64,000 nt of DNA from Glandiceps talaboti. Lineage: Eukaryota; Hemichordata; Enteropneusta; Spengelidae. Position 1 is the first letter of the stretch, and every line of letters starts with the position of its first letter. This document shows positions 56,070-64,000 of the stretch, piece after piece. The translations under genes were made by a program, and so were the position numbers. The notes beneath the pieces are model-generated. The model did no database searches. It was not told the origin of the DNA and saw only the letters and a program-made list of their open reading frames with translations. The stretch covers positions 733,501 to 797,500 of the forward strand of contig NC_135570.1 of assembly GCF_964340395.1 (NCBI RefSeq), written 5' to 3'.

Positions 56070-56630
56070 GTTTTACTGGGTTACCAGGGTTTTTAAACCT
56101 TAGTAAAAAATAGTACCAGATAATGGATGCAGGGATGAGAATAACAAGACAATGCCAGTGATTTTGCTAAGGTTGGGAACCCTAGTAACAAAAAGGGGAG
56201 GAAAGGGGTAAAAGTTGCATAAGTTTCCCATACAATCTGCCATAATTTTGTTTGGGAACCCCTGTAAATTAGTGAGGAAACCCTTCAGATGTGACCTGCT
56301 TACCACCCACCAAAAACACTGGTAGGGAATGTACCCAAGTAACACTAGTGAGACCCGGGAACCCCAGCAGATTTTACCTGCTTATCACTTTTGACAAAAA
56401 CACTGGTAAGGAATCCTGGTAGATCTGACCTGCTTACCACCAGTAGATTTGACCACGCTTACCACCAGTAGATCTGACCACGCTTACCACCAGTACATTT
56501 GACCACGCTTACCACCAGTAGATCTGACCTGCTTACCACCAGTAGATTTGACCACACTTACCACCAGTAGATTTGACCATGCTTACCACCAGTAGATTTG
56601 ACCATGCTTACCACCCATAACAAAAACACT
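56070..56630. repeat. TTACCACCAGTAGATCTGACC array with degenerate left part
   Basis: 56415-56620 is a 25-bp unit (CTTACCACCAGTAGATTTGA, CCACG) in eight to nine copies. The left part (56070-56410) has longer units with GGGAACCCC and AAAAACACTGGTA. It resembles, in reverse complement, the array at 33000-33370. Confidence 0.8.
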
Positions 56631-56639
56631 TATGATGTG

Positions 56640-57107
56640 AAACCAAAGGTCAAGGCTGCAATGTTTTATTAGAGAAATAAATCCAACTATACTTATATGT
56701 ACACTTTACTAACCTCCTCAAAGTGTTGCTAACCAACTCACTGTTTGGTTTATACACACTTTCAGGAGGGTACTTGGCAATGATGTTTTCTTTTATAGCA
56801 GTCTATATTATCAGTACGCTTTCCGGTTTGAAGTTTGCTGCCAGGAATTTCAGTCCAGTCTGCCACAATTCAATTTATGATGGTGATAGGGTAGTGTGAA
56901 TACTGACAACAGGCTGTGATAGAGGTTTGACCGGCTAACGATGTATCTCAACATTAACAGCACAGTAAACACGCTATACACTTTCCAAACTGATGTATAA
57001 CACACATCAGGTATTTATGTCTTGGTACTAGCTGTGAGCCTTTCCACCTTGTCAGCTAGTAATGATCAAATTTCGTGAAGCTTTTATAAACTTGTCTCCA
57101 AAGTAGT
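56640..57107. other. Unassigned, possible minus-strand promoter
   Basis: On the minus strand a TATAAAAG lies at about 56798-56791, and 50-60 bases on AACCAAACA is followed by GTGAGTTGG, a fair donor. This is the layout of a short untranslated first exon, possibly of the large gene 13 kb away, but evidence is thin. Confidence 0.15.
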
Positions 57108-57507
57108 CTAATGAGGGCAACCTTCATGTGTTCAGAGTTACTATACGGAAACCAGGGCTTCAATGGAAAACCTGCATTGTTTGGTCGTATCAAACTGAAT
57201 TATATACTTTTTACTTACAATGTGGCAGCTTTAATCAAGCCCTGACCAGGACTCAAAATCCAACCACAGTGACAGGACTGGTCAGCAGTCCCAACCACTG
57301 GTCAACAGTCCCAACCACTGTGACAGGACTGGTCGGCAGTCCCAACCACAGTGACAGGACTGGTCGGCAGTCCCAACCACAGTGACAGGACTGGTCGGCA
57401 GTCCCAACCACAGTGACAGGACTGGTCGGCAGTCCCAACCACAGTGACAGGACTGGTCGGCAGTCCCAACCACCCACCACTCTTAACAACTCAGCAAATG
57501 ACAACCC
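57108..57507 (-). mobile_element. Diverged SINE copy carrying a 31-bp minisatellite in its tRNA-like head
   Basis: Compared with the SINE at 54371, the text GGAAAACCTGCATTGTTTGG, CGTATCAAACTGAAT and CTTACAATGTGGCAG follows in order on the plus strand, and the far end TCTTAACAACTCAGCAAATG then ACAACCC matches the start of the SINE head. Between them, where the B box should be, lies a tandem array (about 57263-57470) of CAGTGACAGGACTGGTCGGC, AGTCCCAACCA, 31 bp, about seven copies. The unit includes the local SINE sequence, so the array grew inside the element. Confidence 0.7.
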
Positions 57508-58511
57508 TTGACAGTGAGTAACATACAAATGATTCAATCCCAAGAACTACTGCCTTACTTGTCAACAAGTCACTAAGATCCTAAAATAACTAATTGATAT
57601 AGTATTAAGTTCAATTTCCTGTTTTCCTGTATGATACAAGTATAACTATGTTATTTGCTATCTGTGGTATTAGCATGTGAGCTATAGAGTTTGACACTTA
57701 GGGTATTGTAATATTGTCAAGTAGAACAAAACAAATTTGGCAAATGTTATTGGGCAAGATTTGAAGTGCATGTGTGCCTTTGTTCCAGTTGAACTAATGG
57801 CTACCTGGGAGGAGGAGATTGTTCTGAGATTGATTTGGCAGGAACCATGTCCATTTCAATGTAATTCAGATCTTTCCATGGTAGTCAGGAAATATGTCCT
57901 GTTCAAGACACTTCAGGTCTTACCATGGGTAGCCAGGAACCATGTCTATTCCAAGACACTTCAGGTCTTTCTATGGATAACCTGGAAACATATCCATTTC
58001 AAGGTCTTTCCATTTGCCCCGGAACCAGGTTTTTCCATGGTGGCATGAAATTTGATGGGTACCAATTAAGCTATGACACATTTAATCACGTTCCCCAAGA
58101 CTTCAATCATGTACAAGGATTACATTCTCCTTGGGGAGCTGAGACATAATCTCCTTGGGCAGTTAAGACTGTATTAACAAGTTGTGCAATTATAAGGCTT
58201 TGCTAGGGTTAATAATTGTGCTAAACTTTGAGGATATTTGAGGAATACACTGTTTGAAAATATTACTATCAAATCAGACTGAACCATATGTGACACAAGT
58301 ATCATACCGTTCACTTAATTGATGACATTTATAGTAACATCTTGATTACTAAATTGTAACCTTAGACTCAAGTGTTTGTTCAACCCAATTCTGACCTTGT
58401 TGCATAGCTTCATATATATATCTCTATATGAACCCAGCAAGGTCAAAGTTCACCCAAAGAATTTTTAACCACCTACTACATATGAAGTGGTTTGTTGACC
58501 TGATTCTCACA

Positions 58512-58516
<5 letters not shown>
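57508..58516. other. Mostly unassigned; degenerate tandem repeat at 57840-58040
   Basis: 57840-58040 has three to four diverged units of about 55-58 bp with CAGGAACCATGTCCATTTC and CAAGACACTTCAGGTCTTTC. A 103-codon plus-strand frame (57737-58048) is produced largely by this repeat (LFKTLQVLPWVARNHVYSKT) and is not a credible gene. Confidence 0.6.
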
Positions 58517-58517
<1 letters not shown>

Positions 58518-58560
<43 letters not shown>

Positions 58561-58688
58561 TGTCTATCTGTATATATGTATGTATGTATATGTGTGTATA
58601 TATGTGTAGTGTATGCATTCTGTAAAAACAAATGCTTGCATGTATGTATGACTGTGCATGCATTCATTTCACACACACACATACAAAT

Positions 58689-58743
<55 letters not shown>

Positions 58744-58745
58744 TA
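58518..58745. repeat. (GT)n and (CA)n microsatellites facing each other
   Basis: A GT run of about 42 bp at 58518-58559 and a CA run of about 48 bp at 58690-58737 are separated by about 130 bp with ATGTATGT text. Together they could form a large cruciform, but the arms are simple sequence. Confidence 0.9.
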
Positions 58746-60160
58746 TACGCAGATGTGTGTGCATGTGCTTGATTAATTTGTCTTGGTGTGGTGCTACAGT
58801 TGCTATTAACATTAACAGGAAAAATAACATTTTTGGCAGGTTTCAGTAGTTCCTTGACAATGTTGTTGGTCTCACAAAACAGCCGAAAATTATGTCCTAA
58901 CAGGATTTCAAATGACATGAAATGTTCACTTCAGTTTACAATAAACAGACTATAATTCTTCTCTTCTTTTTATTACAGTAAAAACGTAATCTTTGAACTG
59001 TATAGTACAGTACATTATGTAGTATATCTGTTGCCATGGGAATGGAAGCATTTCCTCCCTCAATACCATACATAACAGTGGTACACATATATATTACATT
59101 GTTTGAACTTTCTAACCATACATCATATCATGCTATGATAATAATATATGCTAAATCTGATCATTCTCACCTGTTTACTGAGGCTAAGTGAGGTAACAGA
59201 GAAGACAAAAATTGTAAGGGCCTGTATGTTTATTAGAGAGAGTGATTACAACCTGTATGTTAAAGTCATTATAGCAATAACCGACTATACTGACAGAGGG
59301 CAGATGCAAACGTCTGTTTAACTTTCCAAACATATAAAAGTTTGTCTGTTCATTGTCATGATGTTTACATCAATGCAGGATAAACATAAAGTGTTTTTTT
59401 TTAACTTTTCAACTGTTTGAACATGAATGATATATGGATCTTTGGTTTGATGAGGAACAGACCATAATATTCATTAGATAATTCTTACCAAAGACATGTA
59501 TTCACATGGATGAATACCACTGGGAAATGGTTACCATGACAACACAGTTTTTCCTTGCTTTCAAAAACAATTTGTGGTTAAGTTTCATATTTGAAAATAA
59601 TCTACATACACAAACTTAAACAAGTTTGGAATTAACAAAGAATATTGGATATCTAAATTGAAACATTTTTGTCATATTGTCAACAACAGCTGTGAACAAT
59701 ATCTGAGATTCTGTATAAAATGAACATTACACTATAGGTTTATATAAATCAACACAGTCGGGGTTATTTCTATCATCAAACTCTTCTAGTAAACCATAAC
59801 TTTATGTTTTCTTAACCTTTACAAGGCAAGACTAAACCTTACTTGGACAATCTGTTATTTTCCTATACAATTAAGCATAGATCTTTGAAGAGACTCTCCA
59901 TGATGTACCATTGTGAGATCAATAGTGGTGCATTGTTTCTTGGCAATCATGCAAAATTTAGGTGATGAAATAATTCCCAAACTCAAAATTTATGAAAATA
60001 TATCTATTTCCCGGGGAGTGGCAGTCTCCTTTAAGGTGAAATCTATGCAATGAACCACAGTAATGGGCAATATGTTGTCAGCCACCAATAAGATATATAC
60101 CATATCAAAGGGTGCTACATTCATGAAAATCATGTAATGTCAGCTCTTTGAAACTTTTTA
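58746..60160. other. Unassigned sequence
   Basis: AT-rich DNA without an exon, array or element end that I can support. Confidence 0.4.
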
Positions 60161-60166
60161 AGAAAA

Positions 60167-60507
60167 GTGTTAAAGCTTTTATGTACGAGAAATTGTCTCA
60201 ACTGGAAGAAAGTGAGTTCGTTTATTTACTACATAGGCTGGCCTTGCTCCATATGTAGTAGCCGGGTCAGTTTCTTTAGTATATTCTGTCTGCTGTGTAT
60301 TGTTTTTTCGTCGTTTCTTATGCTATGTAATGTTTGGTGTGGGAGGACCACAATGGAAATAAGTTGTTAAAACTGTTTTGTGTTATCCTCGGCAAAGGTA
60401 TTCTGTGCTGTATTTGTTTGTTTGTGAAAGCTGTAGTGTTATTTCCATTTTTGTTTTGTGGTTTCCTGAATATTTTTTGCCAAATCAAATCAAATCAAAT
60501 CAAATCA
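60167..60507 (+). mobile_element. Probable 3' end of a LINE-type retrotransposon
   Basis: The stretch has the look of a non-LTR 3' end: a T-rich, Cys/Phe-coding remnant, GGACCACAATGGAAATAAG, TTATCCTCGGCAAAGG, then T/G-rich sequence and a simple (CAAAT)n tail at 60481-60506. No reverse-transcriptase motif remains, so this would be a 5'-truncated copy of a few hundred bases. Confidence 0.45.
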
Positions 60508-61144
60508 TATCTTCAAAGGTTTGTGTAGAGAATTGAAATGAAATTAACATCCCTTGTATAATAATTCACAATGAGGAACAACACTATGATTCCAAACTAT
60601 AGGAAACCATTGACATACATTTCCTTTGACCTCTTTGATAAACCTAACAAGTCAAGACAAAATGATGAAATCCACATTGTATAGCCCACGTCCCTATACT
60701 ATGAATATCCCTTATAAAAGCAGAAGTCATCAGTCACACAGAACATAGTGGTTTGTCAAAGTAAGAAAAAAACAAATCATTCATCAATTCTGATAAGTAG
60801 AACACAATCTGTCATTGGATGTTGCCATCACGCACACTAACACCCAGACAATATAAATATATGTATTCTGTATGCAACAGGTAGAGTGTAAATAATTAAT
60901 GCAGCCGACTGGCATTCTACCAAGCCATCCTTCACTGCATTGGTGATGAATTGATACTACACCTTAATAGAGTTGTTAGAACATCTCAAATTGTTTACAG
61001 AGTGTTTCAAGTATGACTTTCATATGCATGCAGGACTTAAATTTAATTTCTATGTTTGGTACGGCTAGGGAGACTTAGCCAAGTACATTGTTTCAGCTAT
61101 AATGTTGATTGATTTGCATTGGTCAAACAAACTAGCATCTTATA

Positions 61145-61490
61145 AATTTGGTAGTCTAGATACAATGTTTAGTAGTCTGTACGCCCTGAGACCACTGCTA
61201 ATTTGGTAGTCTAGATACAATGTTCAGTTATCTGTACGCCCTGAGACCACTGCTAATTTGGTAGTCTAGATACAATGTTTAGTAGTCTGTACGTCCTGAG
61301 AACACCGCTAATTTGGTAGTCTAGATACAATGTTTAGTAGTCTATGTGCCATGGACTACTGCTAATTTGGTAGTCTAGATACAATGTTTAGTAGTCTATG
61401 TGCCATGGACTACTGCTAATTTGGTAGTCTAGATACAATGTTTAGTAGTCTATGTGCCATGGACTACTGCTAATTTGGCAGTGTACATAC
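61145..61490. repeat. 54-55-bp tandem repeat, seven units
   Basis: Units contain TTTGGTAGTCTAGATACAAT followed by GTTTAGTAGTCTGTACGCCC and TGAGACCACTGCTAA. Spacing is 55 bp for the first three steps and 54 bp for the last three, where CTATGTGCCATGGACTACTG replaces the middle. A single-base deletion therefore marks the younger half. Confidence 0.92.
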
Positions 61491-63240
61491 AATGGGTCAC
61501 CACTGGATCTAATTTTCAAGTTTTTTGACGACATTAAATATTTGTAGTTAGAAGGATGTCTTCGTTTCATTAATTCAGTAAATTACTGACCTTGTCACCC
61601 TGGTTATACTGTAAACCTAGAAAATTACTAAAGACTTATTTTCACTTATTTTGCTGGACAACAAAAACACAAAAATAAGTAGTGACTAAAATACATTTCT
61701 TGTACATGAAGATAATATACAGTCTGATAATTAGTAAAAGTTAGTCTTTGAGAACTAGTTGGAAGAGTGCAAAAACAATATTTTGTAGTGGCAAAAAAAT
61801 CTAGGTTTACAGCATTTTGTTTTAGGAGGTTATGGCCCACTGCATTGTGGGTAACACCATGCACCATTAACCACAGTTCTAGCCTGGCGTTGTTGTTTAG
61901 TAACACTGTGTATTCTAAAGTAATAAACCTATACAACTTCATGTTTTCTATCATGCTTGACAGCAGTCACAATGAATGTTTTTTTTAGAATGCAGATGTC
62001 AAATTTCTGTAACACATTATTTATATCATCCACAGAATGCTTTCTCTGAGAAACCATTGCCAAAATGTACTTCACATGTAAATTAATGGTAACTGTATGC
62101 AAATGCATGGCAATTAACCTTTCCTATCATTCTTTGAGAAACCATTGTCAATATATAATTCACATGCAAATTTATGTTAATTGTATGTAAATTTATATTA
62201 ATCTAGGTGTGAAAAACACATGTCTGGCAGATCTACAGAAAAAGTTGTACCAAAACAAAAGAATGATTCTATAATTGTAGTTTTGCTAATAAGATAATAC
62301 TCATTAAGAAGCTGGGATTGAATTATGGGCCTTTAAGTTCTGCAGCTAACAAGTCATAAAATTTGGTCCTGAGGGTGATTTACAAATATGAAATGTGATG
62401 ATTGCATACACCTTAATTTCTTAAGATTTGCAAATGACATGTCTCAAACTCTAAACGCCACAGATCTCGAAATATGAATAAGTTTAGTTTTATGAATAGG
62501 AGATCTTTGAAGTCAAACAGTAAAATGATAGTTAAAAGTGAAACAAGCTGAGTTGATTGAGCTTTTCACTCAAGTGAGAGTATTTCAATAAAACCACAAT
62601 CCAGTATAATGTTAATATCAATGCATGTCTTTTATAACATATCTTCTGGCATTGTTTGATTGCATATGAAGAATTTCCTGAAAATTTTTTGATACATCTG
62701 ATAAATTACATCATCAGATCATGTGTGGGTTATATCTTAATACCAGGTTTGAGTTCAGTTAATTGTAAATAGTGGTTATAAGTAGCTTCAGTATTACAAT
62801 ACTGCAAGTACCTTTAAATATGCTGTAAAAACTACTTCCAAATACGTATAAACTCAGCTTGTCCCCCTTTAACGTGTGACATCTTTTCTCTGTGGTATGT
62901 TGAGCTGGTTTTAACATTAAAGCACCTATCTGACAAGACATTCATTAGAACTGATGACCTGTGAAAGTTGCCATACAAAGAGAAAGGTCCTCTGCATCTG
63001 TGTATTTAGGTTAAGGCCTTGGGCGAATTGCCCTTTTCTATTCTCTCCCCTTCTTTAATGTCTGTTCTTTTTACTGTCACACAATATTGACTGTTCCTCT
63101 CCAATGAAACTGCCCATTGTGCAACAAAAACAGACAACCTCCCAGACCCACAACATTTCTTTGGTATGTTATTTATGTCGGACTGAGCGTAAGAAGTGAA
63201 AGTTTGTCATGACACGCACGCTGTTAGGTTAGAACATAAA
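61491..63240. other. Unassigned sequence
   Basis: No exon can be supported. A two-unit degenerate repeat of about 103 bp (TTTGAGAAACCATTGTCAA, TTCACATGCAAATTTATG) lies at 62041-62210. Confidence 0.4.
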
Positions 63241-63640
63241 ATTTATATGACAAGGCAAGCAAGCAATGTTGAACACATTCAAACAAAAATTATGGGGGAT
63301 TCTTTGGTATATTATTTATTTTGACTGAAAATAAGACAAGCAAAGTTGAACACATTGGTACAAAAACTATGGGATATACCCATAACATTCTTTGGTATAT
63401 TCTTGATTTTGACTAAAAGCAAGACAAGCAAAGTTGAACACATTTGAACATCAAATCTGGGATTTATACCCATAACATTCTTGATGGTATATTCTTGATT
63501 TTGACTAAAAGTAATGAACATTGGTCATGATGCTCAGCTGTAAAGTTTCAATATGAAACAAGAAGGTGAAATATATGAAATGTATATTGTACCATGCACA
63601 AGCAAAGTTGAAGACATTTAAACAAAAATATGTTATTTAT
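63241..63640. repeat. Tandem repeat of about 80 bp
   Basis: Three to four units carry AAGACAAGCAAAGTTGAACA, CATT followed by a variable part, CCCATAACATTCTTTGGTAT and ATTCTTGATTTTGACTAAAA. A partial unit follows at about 63598. Confidence 0.8.
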
Positions 63641-64000
63641 TCTTTGTTAAGTTACAATGTATTTGTACTGCTGTCATATTGGAAGACTTGCCATGTGGCA
63701 TTTGTCATTATCATGAGAGAGTTGCTCCTTGTCACAGATCATTTATTGGAAAACTTTTGATGAAGACCATCTTTTTTTTGTCTGCAGTTTGCAGATTTGG
63801 GCAGTAAAACGAAAGATATGTTGGATGTTTATGGTGATAGCCATCCGGTGGATCTAAGAATACAACCATAACTATACAGGCTACTGGACGTGATAACATA
63901 GTGATACTTTTTACTACCACTGTATCAGTCAATTTTCTACCAAAATATGTATTTCATAAATATGTTTTGATTTTTATTGACTGTAATGAGATTCTGATAT

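Noticed and set aside
57737-58048. 103-codon plus-strand frame
   Set aside because: Half of it is a degenerate 55-58-bp tandem repeat. It has no known domain.

Overview
The window looks like nuclear DNA of a marine invertebrate animal. It is AT-rich, its genes have introns with GT-AG borders, and it is packed with microsatellites, minisatellites and short non-autonomous mobile elements. It also carries a tRNA-derived SINE. I cannot name the species. There are no bacterial features, no tRNA or rRNA genes and no CRISPR array.

Two protein-coding genes can be reconstructed exon by exon, both on the minus strand. (1) Positions 21068 to 1960 hold a complete macroH2A histone gene with eight coding exons and 376 residues: a histone fold, a lysine-rich linker and a macro domain of the ADP-ribose-binding 1.1 type. 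(2) Positions 43016 to 28301 hold an eleven-exon gene for a 2444-residue protein that I do not recognise. It is rich in Ser, Arg and Lys, has a central coiled coil, and has four copies of a motif F-x-K-K-[LM]-x-x-W-E. In both genes every exon junction keeps the reading frame.

Layout: 1-1959 is 3' flank of macroH2A. 1960-21068 is macroH2A, whose large introns contain a 29-copy array of a 49-bp unit, a roughly 1-kb array of a 20-bp palindromic unit, a long foldback element and a cluster of coding-like segments that could be an unidentified nested gene. About 21069-21570 is the macroH2A promoter side. 21571-28300 is intergenic and repeat-rich. 28301-43016 is the large gene. From 43150 to the end no gene can be supported; it holds tandem arrays, hairpins, several mobile-element families, two SINE copies and a probable LINE 3' end.

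Mobile families defined by comparing copies inside the window: family A (about 100 bp, 9-bp target duplications, five to seven copies); family B (270-310 bp, CTCTCC ends, three copies, two of them abutting tandem arrays); family C (310-390 bp, TTTAAAGC ends, probable TTAA target, three fuller copies plus loose ends); families D, E and F with two copies each, F being nested in E; and the SINE. The most notable biology is the macroH2A gene itself. It has a single 1.1-type macro exon and an in-frame read-through of exon 3 that would give a histone with a short acidic tail and no macro domain.
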